Shown here piece by piece: positions 8,155-16,924 of a DNA stretch of 64,000 nt. Source of the DNA: an uncultured Lachnospiraceae bacterium (GTDB taxonomy: Bacteria > Bacillota > Clostridia > Lachnospirales > Lachnospiraceae); contig CAJTRK010000015.1 in assembly GCA_910578475.1 (NCBI GenBank), positions 1 through 64,000 of the forward strand, read 5' to 3'. The notes below the pieces were generated by a model that did no database searches, had not been told where the DNA came from, and saw nothing but the letters and a program-made list of their open reading frames with translations. How positions within the stretch are numbered: the first letter of the stretch is position 1; each line of letters starts with the position of its first letter. The translations under genes and the position numbers were made by a program.

Positions 8155-8444
8155 AAAAAAATGAGATTACCTTAACAGAAGAACAGATGCGGGAACGGGC
8201 GGCAGAGGGGTATTTTATCAGAGATTTGGAAAAAGACCGCGTCTACTGCCCGACAGGAGAAATCCTTCGTAAAAAATCCATCCGTAAAAACGGCGATATT
8301 CGTTATGCAAATAAAATGGCATGTAAACAGTGCGAATATAAAAGCAAATGTACACGCTCCGTCTGGAAAGAAGTCGATTTCCCGGAAAAAGTATGGGAAA
8401 TGCGCAATGTCAACTGGTTAAAAGCGGAGGACAGGGCAGAGTGA
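8151..8444 (+). CDS. Small cysteine-motif protein resembling the zinc ribbon of IS1182-type transposases
   Basis: The 97-residue protein has the pattern YCPTGEILRKKSI, then RYANKMACKQCEYKSKCT. That gives four or five cysteines in a CxxC-like arrangement that probably binds zinc. The same layout occurs in the zinc-ribbon part of transposases of the IS1182 group. No transposase catalytic domain and no inverted repeats are seen nearby, so this is not a working element. Its start codon overlaps the murG stop (ATGA), with GAAGGA inside murG as ribosome binding site. This shows that it is kept in frame and expressed with murG. It may be a domesticated domain; a role in cell wall synthesis is only an inference from position. 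Confidence 0.6.
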   Translation: MKKNEITLTEEQMRERAAEGYFIRDLEKDRVYCPTGEILRKKSIRKNGDIRYANKMACKQCEYKSKCTRSVWKEVDFPEKVWEMRNVNWLKAEDRAE

Positions 8445-8501
8445 AACGCCGCGCTCTCTTTCCGGCCGGCCTTACAGGCATATTCCCTTTGGGGTTTCAT
8501 C

Positions 8502-8553
8502 TTGACATTACATGAGGATTGTGTTATTTTCATATTAGGCGATTGCCTAATAT
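8502..8553 (+). promoter_or_regulatory. Promoter with palindromic operator before the lysozyme gene
   Basis: TTGACA at 8502-8507, a 17-base spacer and TATTTT at 8525-8530 form a promoter. Directly downstream, over the expected start site, lies the perfect 9-base inverted repeat ATATTAGGC-GATT-GCCTAATAT at 8532-8553. Its position would let a bound repressor block transcription. The core TTAGGC-N4-GCCTAA resembles operators of metal-dependent DtxR/MntR-type regulators, but the regulator is not identified. Confidence 0.65.
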
Positions 8554-8573
8554 AAGAGAAAGACGACTTTTCG

Positions 8574-10190
8574 ATGATGAAAAAAAGTAAAAAGAAGAAC
8601 GCATCACATAAAAAATCTCCCCACAGAAAACAGGTTTTCGACGACATTCTCAACCTGGACGAAAAATGGGATGAAGACTGGGAGCATATCGAAAAAGAAG
8701 CCGACGAGGATGACTGGGAAGAAGATTTCCACATCTCCGTCAGCCGAAAAATACTTTTTTCTACGGCGGCAGGATGTGCGCTGTTATGCCTTGCAGCCGT
8801 CATTTTCCTTTTTCTGCCTTCTGAAAGCGACACGGCACAGACAGCTGCCGCGCTGTATTTGAATCCGCCTCAAACCACCCCCACGATTCCACGGCCGACT
8901 GTTACGATTCAGGCGGAAGTTTCCGCCGGCGCACTGGACGATGCCGAAGACCCGCAGAGTTCCGGCGCGGCGGGCAATGAAGAAACAGGCGCAGAAGTAA
9001 CTCTTTCCAAAGACAATGAGGCGGAAACTTCCGATATTACTCTCGGAATTGACGTTTCCAAATATCAGGGAACAATCAATTGGGCCGAGGTGAAAGCTTC
9101 CGGTGTGGATTTTGCCATGATTCGCGTAGGCTACCGGGCCAAATCCACCGGAGAGATTTTTGAAGACCCTACCGCAAGATATAATATGCAGGAAGCGCAG
9201 GCCGCAGGCATTCAAATAGGCGCCTACTTCTTTTCCTCCGCCGTTACCCGGGACGAAGCCAAAGAAGAAGCCGCCTTTACCGCGAATCTTATCGCCAAAT
9301 ATAGAATCACTTATCCGGTCGCTTTTAACTGTGAAGATTTCCGGTCGCCCGACAGCCGCCAGAACGGGCTGGACGCCACACAGCGGACGGAACTCGCCTG
9401 CGCTTTTCTGGATGAGATTTCCGCGGCGGGATATACGCCCATGTTCTATGCCTCCAAAGGCGAACTGGAAGGCAATGCGGAGTGGAATACAGATACGCTG
9501 ACCTCAAAATATAAAATATGGGTAGCGCAGTACCCGGACAAACCCTATCCCGATACCGCTTCTTCCAGTTACTCCGGCAGCCATGATATGTGGCAGTATA
9601 CCAGTCAGGGAACCGTTGCGGGCATTTCCAGAAAAACAGACGTCAACATCGCTTATTTCGGCTATTTGCAGGAAGCCGAGGCAAAGGATGCAACGCCTGC
9701 CGAAACGGTAGAAGCCAATCCGGAAGTGGGCATTATTTTCACAGAAGTGAACGAGACAGTTACCGCCAAACAGGAAACGAACCTGCGTACCGAACCGAGC
9801 ACCCTGAACGACGATTCCATCGTCGGTAAACTTGTGCACGGCGACACCGCTACCAGAACGGGCATCGGCCATAACGGCTGGTCAAGAGTCATCTATAACG
9901 GCCAGACACTTTACGCCGTCACGAACTACCTGACGATCGACATGAACGATACCGGACAACAGGCTCCGCCGCAGGGCCCCATCTATACACCGGTCAACGA
10001 ACAGGTGACGGCTAAAATGGAAGCAAATCTGCGCACGGAACCGAGTACGGCAAGCGACGATACCATCGTCGGCCTTCTCCGCAACGGAGAAACGCTTACC
10101 CGAACCGCTGTCGGCGATAACGGCTGGTCACAGCTTGACTATAACGGGCAGACGGTATATGCGGTCAGCAGTTATCTGATTGTGCAATAA
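8574..10190 (+). CDS. Membrane-anchored GH25 lysozyme with two SH3b-like repeats
   Basis: The protein has a charged cytoplasmic N-terminus, one membrane segment at about residues 60-82, and a Thr/Pro/Glu-rich linker to about 155. A glycoside hydrolase 25 domain at about 156-375 should cleave the muramic acid to glucosamine bond of peptidoglycan. Two SH3b-type repeats at about 385-455 and 465-538 are nearly identical in pattern (NLRTEPSTxxDDxIVG). The GH25 start GIDVSKYQG contains the first catalytic Asp (160). The usual D-x-E motif reads N-C-E (252-254), so the second Asp is Asn while the Glu is kept. It has its own promoter and operator. Autolysin or wall remodelling is the likely role. Confidence 0.9.
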   Translation: MMKKSKKKNASHKKSPHRKQVFDDILNLDEKWDEDWEHIEKEADEDDWEEDFHISVSRKILFSTAAGCALLCLAAVIFLFLPSESDTAQTAAALYLNPPQTTPTIPRPTVTIQAEVSAGALDDAEDPQSSGAAGNEETGAEVTLSKDNEAETSDITLGIDVSKYQGTINWAEVKASGVDFAMIRVGYRAKSTGEIFEDPTARYNMQEAQAAGIQIGAYFFSSAVTRDEAKEEAAFTANLIAKYRITYPVAFNCEDFRSPDSRQNGLDATQRTELACAFLDEISAAGYTPMFYASKGELEGNAEWNTDTLTSKYKIWVAQYPDKPYPDTASSSYSGSHDMWQYTSQGTVAGISRKTDVNIAYFGYLQEAEAKDATPAETVEANPEVGIIFTEVNETVTAKQETNLRTEPSTLNDDSIVGKLVHGDTATRTGIGHNGWSRVIYNGQTLYAVTNYLTIDMNDTGQQAPPQGPIYTPVNEQVTAKMEANLRTEPSTASDDTIVGLLRNGETLTRTAVGDNGWSQLDYNGQTVYAVSSYLIVQ

Positions 10191-10200
10191 AGCGAAAGCC

Positions 10201-10224
10201 GGGGCTGTCATTCCTGACAGCCCC
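10201..10224. terminator. Terminator between the lysozyme gene and the convergent ABC permease
   Basis: GGGGCTGTCA (10201-10210) and TGACAGCCCC (10215-10224) form a perfect 10-base-pair stem with a TTCC loop. It lies between the 3' ends of two convergent genes and is followed by a T-rich run on the plus strand. Confidence 0.8.
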
Positions 10225-10235
10225 TTCCTTATTCT

Positions 10236-12896
10236 CTACTCCGCTTCCCGTAATCTCTCCACAATGCTTTTCTTCTGCAGATTCCGGTGTGCAAGTATCG
10301 GCGTCAGCATCGCCACACCCACGAGCGCAGGCATCAGCATGAAAAACGGCAGAATCCTGAAACGATACTCGAAGAATAACAGCACCTGATTTAATGCCTT
10401 TAAAACAAACCATGACAGCGGCGCTCCGACCACAAACGCAATGCTGCCGGAAATGGCTACATAACAGACGCCTTCGCAGACGAGCATCTTCCGCAGTTGC
10501 TCGTTAGTCATACCAATGCTTTGCAGCATGGCAAATTCACGCCTTCTGGAGATGACTTCCGTTACCATCGCATTGATAAAGTTTAACATTCCGACAATGG
10601 CAATGACAACACATAATGCAATACCAAGTGAAGCAATAATCGTCAGCATTTTTTCAAACTCTTGCCGAAGAGAGTCTTTGGACACATATCCCATCTCCGG
10701 ATGCGCATCACTGTATGCTATGAGCGCGCTTTCAAAATCCTTCTGATATTCATCTTCAATCTGATAAGATACGGCAAAAAGCTCCCCTCTTTCCACAATA
10801 TCCGGCAGGGGCAGAACGACGTCACAGGCATTTGTGAAATAGCGGTGTAAATTCATGCTGGCCGGAATTTCTACAATTGCCATGACCTCATATTCTTTTG
10901 AGTCCAGATTTTCATACCGGACATCCACCGTTTCCCCGGTTTCATCTTTCACATCATAACATACAGATGCGTCCGTAATGCTCTCCACCGTTACTTTATC
11001 TCCCGGATGATACGCATGTTCCTCTGCAGAAATGTGGAATTCTCCGAGCATAGTTCCGAGCAGAATATAGTCTCCGCTCAGGAACTTCTCAATATCAAGC
11101 GTTCCTTCCAGCACTTTCAGATTCTGCAGAAGTTCCTCACTGTATCCGTAGAAAAATCCCCCCATATTATTCTCTTCACCGCTCAACATCCGTTCCAGTT
11201 TCTCTTCTACATAAATTTCTCTTCTTAATTTGCCTTCCGCATCCAGCTTCCGGTACTGCTCCCGCGCTTTTTCATCCATCAGGAGACGGTTTCCGTAACG
11301 AACCCACATTTCATTTCTGCCTTCAATGCCTTTCTGTGCATCCGCAAGAGACAGATACTCCGGTTCTATTGTTATTTCTCCGCTTCTCGGAGAACTCAGC
11401 ATTTCATTGATGTGGCCGAGCAGATAATCGCCGGCAATTCGCTGTTCCATATACCGGTCCAGACGGAAATTGGTTACGGCCGTCGTAATCAGCGCCAGCA
11501 GTATCATACTGAAAGAAAGCGCCGCGATTACCGTTACGGTGGAACGCTTATTTCTGCCCAGACTGGCAACTGCCATAGAAACTGCACGGAAGTGATTATG
11601 CCGCTTTTTCTCTTCTATGCCGCTTTTTCTTTTACAATTTTTCTTTTCCTTTTTCCTAACATTTTCCGCCCCCGTATATTTCACCGCTTCAATCGGAGAC
11701 ACACTCCCGGCAATCTTTCCGGGCTTACGGCAGCTGATAAAAACCGTTAAGGCCGAAAAGAACGCGCTGAAAACAAATATCCATGGATTAAATGCCAGGG
11801 AAATATGGCCCCTTGTGCCGTCGTCTATCTGCATGGATAAAGGCAGAATGATTTTTCCGATTCCGTAGCCTATGATAAGGCCGATGGGTATTCCTGCCGC
11901 GGACAGAACCGCTGCCTGCCGTCTCACCAGCCTGTGAATCTGCTGCTTTGTCGTTCCGATTGTTTTCAGCAATCCATAAAAACGAATATCGCCGATAACG
12001 GAAATCTGAAAAATATTATAAATAATCAGATAACCCGTTATCAGAATAATCACAATGACCGCGCCGAGCAGCAGGATTGTAGACATATCGACACTTTCCA
12101 CGCGATTGCGCACATATGCCCAGTTCACTCCATATTTCAGTTCCGTTCCCGGTTCATATCCGGCGTTTCGTATCACCGTACAGACTTTGTCTTCCAGATT
12201 GGAATCTTGATAAAAGAACAGATTTACCGTCATCAGCCCGACAGCCTTTTCTTCCAGATGCACTTTTCCCCATGCTTTGAAATCTTCATCCGTCAGGCCG
12301 CCTTTTAACTCCTTCCAGTAGTTTTCCGACAAAAAAAGCTCGCTGGCATGTGCCACATAGTTGCCTTCATAATAGCCGCATACAACAAACTCTTCTTCGA
12401 TTTCTTTTCCCTGAAAAGAAAAACGAATCGGCACATTTACGCCGAGCTCATGAGGCAGACCCAGTTCGTCCAAAATGAAAGTATCGACGATAATTTCGTT
12501 TCTTTCGACTGGAAGACGCCCTTCTTCCAACGAAACAAACATATTCTCCAGCCAGTCTTCTTCCGGCAGATAGCGCAGCTCGGCCGAACGTTTTACGATA
12601 TTATCCGCAATCCCGATAAAGATATTGTAATTGTATTCTTTGATGAGCGGGTCCTGAATAACCTTTTCAAACTGCTCTTTTGTGGCCTCTTTCAGCCCCG
12701 CATGGAATTTTCCGCCAACTTCCTGCATTATCTCTTCCTGCGTCACCTGCATGATGCCGCTCGTCAAAGAGAATACCGCCGTAAAAAGCACTCCCGTCAG
12801 AATAATCGCCATCATGGCAAACAGATTCCTGATACGGTTATTTTTAAGACTGCGCGCCGATAATCTGCGGATTGCCGCTCCGTTATTGTTCTTCAT
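10236..12896 (-). CDS. FtsX/MacB-type ABC transporter permease
   Basis: This large permease of about 886 residues has one membrane segment near the N-terminus (FAMMAIILTGVLFTAVFSLTSGI) and a long extracytoplasmic region. A first FtsX-type membrane block lies at about 265-390, a fresh TM near 460-480 (VIAALSFSMILLALITTAV) precedes a second extracytoplasmic domain, and a second FtsX block occupies the last 130 residues. I chose the ATG that overlaps the end of the ATPase gene by 14 bases. The longer frame upstream lies wholly in the ATPase gene. With that ATPase it would form an exporter or mechanotransmission system of the BceB/MacB superfamily, often acting on antimicrobial peptides or lipoproteins. 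The substrate is unknown. Confidence 0.88.
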   Translation of the reverse strand: MKNNNGAAIRRLSARSLKNNRIRNLFAMMAIILTGVLFTAVFSLTSGIMQVTQEEIMQEVGGKFHAGLKEATKEQFEKVIQDPLIKEYNYNIFIGIADNIVKRSAELRYLPEEDWLENMFVSLEEGRLPVERNEIIVDTFILDELGLPHELGVNVPIRFSFQGKEIEEEFVVCGYYEGNYVAHASELFLSENYWKELKGGLTDEDFKAWGKVHLEEKAVGLMTVNLFFYQDSNLEDKVCTVIRNAGYEPGTELKYGVNWAYVRNRVESVDMSTILLLGAVIVIILITGYLIIYNIFQISVIGDIRFYGLLKTIGTTKQQIHRLVRRQAAVLSAAGIPIGLIIGYGIGKIILPLSMQIDDGTRGHISLAFNPWIFVFSAFFSALTVFISCRKPGKIAGSVSPIEAVKYTGAENVRKKEKKNCKRKSGIEEKKRHNHFRAVSMAVASLGRNKRSTVTVIAALSFSMILLALITTAVTNFRLDRYMEQRIAGDYLLGHINEMLSSPRSGEITIEPEYLSLADAQKGIEGRNEMWVRYGNRLLMDEKAREQYRKLDAEGKLRREIYVEEKLERMLSGEENNMGGFFYGYSEELLQNLKVLEGTLDIEKFLSGDYILLGTMLGEFHISAEEHAYHPGDKVTVESITDASVCYDVKDETGETVDVRYENLDSKEYEVMAIVEIPASMNLHRYFTNACDVVLPLPDIVERGELFAVSYQIEDEYQKDFESALIAYSDAHPEMGYVSKDSLRQEFEKMLTIIASLGIALCVVIAIVGMLNFINAMVTEVISRRREFAMLQSIGMTNEQLRKMLVCEGVCYVAISGSIAFVVGAPLSWFVLKALNQVLLFFEYRFRILPFFMLMPALVGVAMLTPILAHRNLQKKSIVERLREAE

Positions 12897-13620
12897 CGAA
12901 AACACCCCCTGCCGTTCTTTCTGTGATGTTCCGGGAGAAGGCCGCGGCATGATGGTCATCCACAATTTTCCCGTCTTCAATATGAATGACCCGGTCACAG
13001 AGCTGTGATAAAGCCTCATTATGCGTAATCATGACGATTGTCTGGTGAAACCGCTCTCCGGTCAGTTTCAAAAGCCCCAAAACTTCCTGTGCCGTCTTGC
13101 TGTCCAGATTTCCGGTCGGCTCATCCGCCAGAATGATAGCCGGTTTGGTTACAAGCGCGCGGGCAATCGCCACCCGCTGCTGCTGCCCGCCGGAAAGCTG
13201 CCCCGGAAGGTTATTCAGCTTATTCTGCAGACCGAGCGTCCGCACGATATCATTCACAAATTCCCTATCCACCGGTCTTCCGTCAAGTTCCAGCGGAAGG
13301 ACAATGTTTTCATAAATGCTCAAAATCGGAACCAGATTAAAGCTTTGAAAAATGAAGCCGATATGCCGCCTTCTGAAAATGGTCAGTTCCTTTTCATTCA
13401 AGTCAAAAATTTTTTTGCCCGCCACGGTTACGCTTCCTTCCGTGGCATAATCCAGGCCGCCGAGCATATGGAGCAAAGTCGATTTCCCCGAACCGGATGT
13501 GCCGACAATGGCCGTAAATTCTCCTTCTTCGATGCTTAAATCCACGCCGTTCAGCGCTTTCACCATCGTATCGCCGTCACCGTAATACTTTTTCAGATTT
13601 TGTACTTCCAGTATTTTCAT
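12883..13620 (-). CDS. ABC transporter ATP-binding protein, MacB/BceA type
   Basis: This is the ATPase partner of the adjacent FtsX-type permease. It has Walker A GTSGSGKST near residue 40, the Q-loop FIFQSFNLVP, the signature LSGGQQQRVAIARAL, Walker B IILADEPTGNLD and the switch His in MITHN. This combination is typical of the MacB/LolD/BceA subgroup. The start is placed at the ATG giving MKILEVQNLKKYYG. A GTG exactly 12 bases upstream adjoins the AGAAAGGC ribosome binding site and is less likely. Phased TGACAAT repeats upstream suggest control by an OmpR-type regulator, and such a regulator is encoded about 3 kb away at 16102-16770. Confidence 0.92.
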   Translation of the reverse strand: MKILEVQNLKKYYGDGDTMVKALNGVDLSIEEGEFTAIVGTSGSGKSTLLHMLGGLDYATEGSVTVAGKKIFDLNEKELTIFRRRHIGFIFQSFNLVPILSIYENIVLPLELDGRPVDREFVNDIVRTLGLQNKLNNLPGQLSGGQQQRVAIARALVTKPAIILADEPTGNLDSKTAQEVLGLLKLTGERFHQTIVMITHNEALSQLCDRVIHIEDGKIVDDHHAAAFSRNITERTAGGVFDEEQ

Positions 13621-13737
13621 ATAAATAACCACGCCTTTCTTTCAACCTGCAGACTTTCCCTCCAACATTATCTGTCAATGCGGATATAAAGTTACAGGGA
13701 ATCATTTCACTTTTCAATTTATTCTATCAGACGCTTC

Positions 13738-13777
13738 TGACAATCCCCTGACAATCGAAAAGAAAAGTTATGACAAT
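13738..13777 (-). promoter_or_regulatory. Three helically phased TGACAAT repeats, likely response-regulator site of the ABC operon
   Basis: TGACAAT occurs at 13738-13744, 13749-13755 and 13771-13777. Start-to-start distances are 11 and 22 bases, so all copies lie on one face of the helix. Read on the minus strand they are ATTGTCA repeats. The copy nearest the ABC operon supplies a possible -35 box (TTGTCA), with TAAATT about 16 bases downstream. Direct repeats at one-turn spacing are the usual target of OmpR-family regulators. Confidence 0.6.
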
Positions 13778-13817
13778 TTTGTCAGAATATAAAAGGCAAA
13801 GACATTTCAGACATATG

Positions 13818-13855
13818 AAAAGGCTTTCGGTACATCATGTAACCGGAAGCCTTTT
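13818..13855 (-). terminator. Terminator of the antiporter gene
   Basis: AAAAGGCTTTCGGT (13818-13831) and ACCGGAAGCCTTTT (13842-13855) pair over 14 positions with one G-T wobble. The hairpin lies 35 bases beyond the stop codon of the minus-strand antiporter gene and ends in a T run. Confidence 0.8.
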
Positions 13856-13889
13856 GTTCTTTACAGAAACTGCTGTCTGCCGCGCTGTT

Positions 13890-15077
13890 TTATGCCGCTG
13901 CGCTTTCTGTCTTATCTTTGGAATATAATATTTTCAGAATAATCGGTGTCATAACGGAGGAAATAATAATCAGCAAAATAACCGATGTAAAATAAACCGG
14001 CGTAAGCAGACCTGCCGTAAGTCCCTTCTGCGATACAATCAGCGCCACCTCGCCTCTTGTCATCATACCAACGCCTATCTTCAGGGAATCCAGCTGATTG
14101 AACTTACACAGACGCGCCATCAGGCCGCATCCGATAACCTTTGAAAACAGTCCTACCAGTACGAATGCGATGGAAAAGACAAGAATACCCATACTGATAT
14201 TATCCACATTCGTTTTCAGACCTATACTCGCAAAGAAAATCGGCCCGAACATGATATAGGAATTGGTATCCATTTTTTCCGCTATGTACTTGGAATCACG
14301 AATCGAACAAAGAATGATTCCCGCCACATAAGCGCCCGTAATATCCGCAATTCCGAAATATTTCTCCGCAATGTATGCCATAGCCAGACAGAAAGCCAGC
14401 CCGGCAATGGGAATCCTCCTCGTATGCGGATATCTGGTATCCACCATTTTAAAGACTTTATAACTGAGGAATCCGACCACAATCGCAAATACGAAGAACA
14501 ATACGGTATTCACCAATACGGCCGACGGCCTTGATTCAGGATTCTTAAAGCCAATAACAAAAGTAAGAACGATAATACCGATAACATCGTCGATAATTGC
14601 CGCGCTTAAAATCGTCGTACCGACCTTCCCCTTTATCTTTCCCATTTCTTTTAACGATTCCACCGTAATACTCACCGAAGTCGCCGTCAAAATCGTGCCG
14701 ACGAACACCGCCTTATAGAAGCCTTCCGAACCCCAGGGGGAAACGCCGTAAAACGCCATATAGAGCAGCGCGCCGCAGGCTAACGGAATAAATACGCCTG
14801 AACATGCAATCAAAACGGCAATCGGCCCTGTTTTCACCAAATCTTTCAGGTCCGTTTCAAGCCCCGCGGAAAACATCAGCAAAATAACGCCGATTTCCGC
14901 CATCTGTGCCAGAAAATCCGACTGGCTCACCCATCCTAAAACACTCGGCCCAATCAAAAGACCCGCGATAATCTCTCCCACTACCTGCGGCGCTTTACAT
15001 TTTCTGGCTATAATACCACATAATTTCGCAAAAATAATGATAATTGCCAAATCTCTGAATACTAAAAATGACTCCAC
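13890..15077 (-). CDS. Cation:proton antiporter, CPA2 family
   Basis: The 395-residue protein is almost entirely hydrophobic, with about 11-12 membrane segments, and matches the Na+/H+ or K+/H+ exchanger domain of the CPA2 (KefB-like) family. Typical features are VGEIIAGLLIGPSVLGWV near the N-terminus, LLMFSAGLETDL, ATSVSITVESL, and AIIDDVIGIIVLTFVIG with the paired acidic residues used in ion exchange. There is no C-terminal RCK/TrkA nucleotide-binding domain. The start is a GTG preceded by GAGAGGAAGAG. It has its own promoter and terminator, so it is a single-gene unit between the ABC operon and the two-component genes. The ion transported is not evident. Confidence 0.9.
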   Translation of the reverse strand: MESFLVFRDLAIIIIFAKLCGIIARKCKAPQVVGEIIAGLLIGPSVLGWVSQSDFLAQMAEIGVILLMFSAGLETDLKDLVKTGPIAVLIACSGVFIPLACGALLYMAFYGVSPWGSEGFYKAVFVGTILTATSVSITVESLKEMGKIKGKVGTTILSAAIIDDVIGIIVLTFVIGFKNPESRPSAVLVNTVLFFVFAIVVGFLSYKVFKMVDTRYPHTRRIPIAGLAFCLAMAYIAEKYFGIADITGAYVAGIILCSIRDSKYIAEKMDTNSYIMFGPIFFASIGLKTNVDNISMGILVFSIAFVLVGLFSKVIGCGLMARLCKFNQLDSLKIGVGMMTRGEVALIVSQKGLTAGLLTPVYFTSVILLIIISSVMTPIILKILYSKDKTESAAA

Positions 15078-15129
15078 TTTTCTCTTCCTCTCCCATCCTG
15101 TCTGTGAAACTATCTAAATTCCATACGCT

Positions 15130-15158
15130 ATTTTATATCGCGCTTCCTGTTTTGTCAA
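15130..15158 (-). promoter_or_regulatory. Promoter of the antiporter gene
   Basis: On the minus strand TTGACA (15158-15153), a 17-base spacer and TAAAAT (15135-15130) form a near-consensus promoter about 50 bases before the GTG start. Confidence 0.8.
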
Positions 15159-15181
15159 CAAAATACGAGCTTTCCGGCGAA

Positions 15182-16105
15182 CTATTCATTCGGCAGAAAA
15201 ATATGGAAGCTGCTGCCCTGTCCGGGTTTGGATGATACGGTAATATAGCCTTTTTCCTGCTGTAAAATGAGCTGTGCCAGATATAACCCGAGGCCGCTTC
15301 CTTCTTGTTGTTCCACTTCTTTTCCACGGTAAAAGCGCTGAAAAATGAGGTGATATTCCTTTTCCGGTATACCGATTCCTTCATCGGATATCGTAATTCT
15401 CGTATAGAGTTCCATTTTATTGACCGTAATTTCTATCCGACTGTTCTCCGGAGAATATTTAATCGCATTTTCCAGAATATTCGTCATGGCTTCCGCCGTC
15501 CACTTTACATTATGGCAAAGCGGAAAATCCTGAAAATCCTGAATTGATAAAAGAATCCGTTTTCCGGAAGCCTGTGCATAAACTGCGCTTACCGCCTTTG
15601 CAATCGTCTCTTTGATATTGGCTTTGTCCGCATGAAACCGTATGATGCCGTTTTCAAGTCTGGAGGCTTTCAAAAGACTGTTCATCAGCCATTGCATTTT
15701 CTGTACCTGGCTTTCGGTATGTTCCAAAAACTCTCTGCGCTGCTCTTTTGTCAGCCCGTCCTCCCGCAATAGTTCCGTATTTATAACAACATTGGCGAGC
15801 GGTGTTTTCAGCTGATGGGAGAGGTCCGAAATCAGCTCCATGACCTGATTTTTTTCCTCCACGGCCCGTTCTTCCCTGAACCTCGTCTGATTCATTATAT
15901 GAAGCAGACGGCTGACGACACGGGATTCCCGCGTCTCGCGAAGCTCCTGATTCTGCACTCCATCAAATTTCCCGTTCTGATAATCTTCCAGCATATGGTC
16001 CAGTTTCTTCCATTCCTTCAGAAAATAGCCGATAACAAAACCCGAAAGAAGCAGACACAATACCGTAATGAAACCGAAAACCAGAATGGCCGTCCCCGCT
16101 CTCAT
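15182..16105 (-). CDS. Sensor histidine kinase with one N-terminal membrane segment
   Basis: The 307-residue kinase has a single clear membrane helix at about residues 5-28 and a short linker, with no recognisable outer sensor domain. A HisKA dimerisation domain follows with phospho-acceptor His97 in SDLSHQLKTPLANVV. The HATPase_c domain shows the N box ENAIKYS, the G1 box DEGIGIP and the G2 box GSGLGLYL. It starts in an ATGA overlap with the response regulator gene, so the pair is translationally coupled. Lacking an outer domain, it may sense within the membrane or through a partner such as the nearby ABC exporter. That link is an inference from position and from the phased repeats before the exporter genes. 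Confidence 0.93.
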   Translation of the reverse strand: MRAGTAILVFGFITVLCLLLSGFVIGYFLKEWKKLDHMLEDYQNGKFDGVQNQELRETRESRVVSRLLHIMNQTRFREERAVEEKNQVMELISDLSHQLKTPLANVVINTELLREDGLTKEQRREFLEHTESQVQKMQWLMNSLLKASRLENGIIRFHADKANIKETIAKAVSAVYAQASGKRILLSIQDFQDFPLCHNVKWTAEAMTNILENAIKYSPENSRIEITVNKMELYTRITISDEGIGIPEKEYHLIFQRFYRGKEVEQQEGSGLGLYLAQLILQQEKGYITVSSKPGQGSSFHIFLPNE

Positions 16106-16770
16106 ATGCTATCCTCCCAAAGATATCCCATACCCTGAATCGTGCGGATACGGTCTCCTCCCAATTTTTTGCGGAGCCTGCTGACGTTGACGGAAAGCGT
16201 GTTTTCTTCCACAAAATTTCCGTCATCATCCCATATATGCCGCAATATCTGTTCTTTCAGCAAAACATGATTCTTATTTTCCAGAAAATATTGCAAAAGC
16301 CGGAACTCCGTCATCGTCAGGTCGATTTCCTGTCCGTCCCGGAAGGCATGCAGCGTTTTTGTATCGAGTGTTATACTGCCGGAACGCAGCGCCGTTTCGT
16401 CTTCCGAAGTCTCCCGTCCGCGCTCCAGAATTTTCTGTAACCGCAGTTTCAGAACAGAGACGGAAAAAGGCTTCGTTATATAATCATCGGCGCCGCTCGT
16501 CAGTCCCATAATCTCGTCCGTTTCCATATCGCGCGCAGTCAGCATCAGAATCGGCAGACCGGAACGGCTTCTCACTTTTTTGCAGAAATCAATGCCGTCT
16601 CCGTCCGGCAGATTCAAATCAAGTATAAGCGCTTCCGGATTTTCTTTTTCCAGAAGCATTTCCGCTTCTTTTAATGTCTGCGCCGCCAAAACCGTCCAGC
16701 CATCCTGTTCAAATGCAAAAGAAATTCCACGGCTTAAGCCCGCATCATCTTCAATAATTAACAGCTTCAT
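16102..16770 (-). CDS. OmpR-family response regulator
   Basis: The 222-residue regulator has a receiver domain with acidic pocket IEDD near residue 7, phosphorylation site Asp51 in LILDLNLPDGDG and the conserved Lys in YITKPFS. A winged-helix DNA-binding domain ends the protein (ENTLSVNVSRLRKKLGG followed by TIQGMGYLW). GGAAAGGA precedes the ATG. It is the first gene of a two-gene operon with the histidine kinase. A plausible target is the set of phased TGACAAT repeats before the ABC exporter operon, since OmpR-family proteins bind direct repeats about 11 bases apart. Confidence 0.95.
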   Translation of the reverse strand: MKLLIIEDDAGLSRGISFAFEQDGWTVLAAQTLKEAEMLLEKENPEALILDLNLPDGDGIDFCKKVRSRSGLPILMLTARDMETDEIMGLTSGADDYITKPFSVSVLKLRLQKILERGRETSEDETALRSGSITLDTKTLHAFRDGQEIDLTMTEFRLLQYFLENKNHVLLKEQILRHIWDDDGNFVEENTLSVNVSRLRKKLGGDRIRTIQGMGYLWEDSI

Positions 16771-16924
16771 CGCAATTCCTTTCCAGTCTCCGTTTCTTTA
16801 TGATATCCGACGATTCACCCGTTCCATGTTCTTCTTCCCCATCTCCCCGCGGCTATCATACCATATAGCTTCCCCGATAAACATCCCTTTTTATAAAAGT
16901 TTTAAAGAAAAGCGATATATGGTA

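Noticed and set aside
8151..8444. Insertion sequence or transposase
   Set aside because: Only the zinc-ribbon-like part is present. There is no catalytic core, no inverted repeats and no target duplication, and the gene is coupled to murG.
12348..12863. 171-codon plus-strand frame opposite the FtsX permease
   Set aside because: It is an antisense shadow of a well-supported permease gene.
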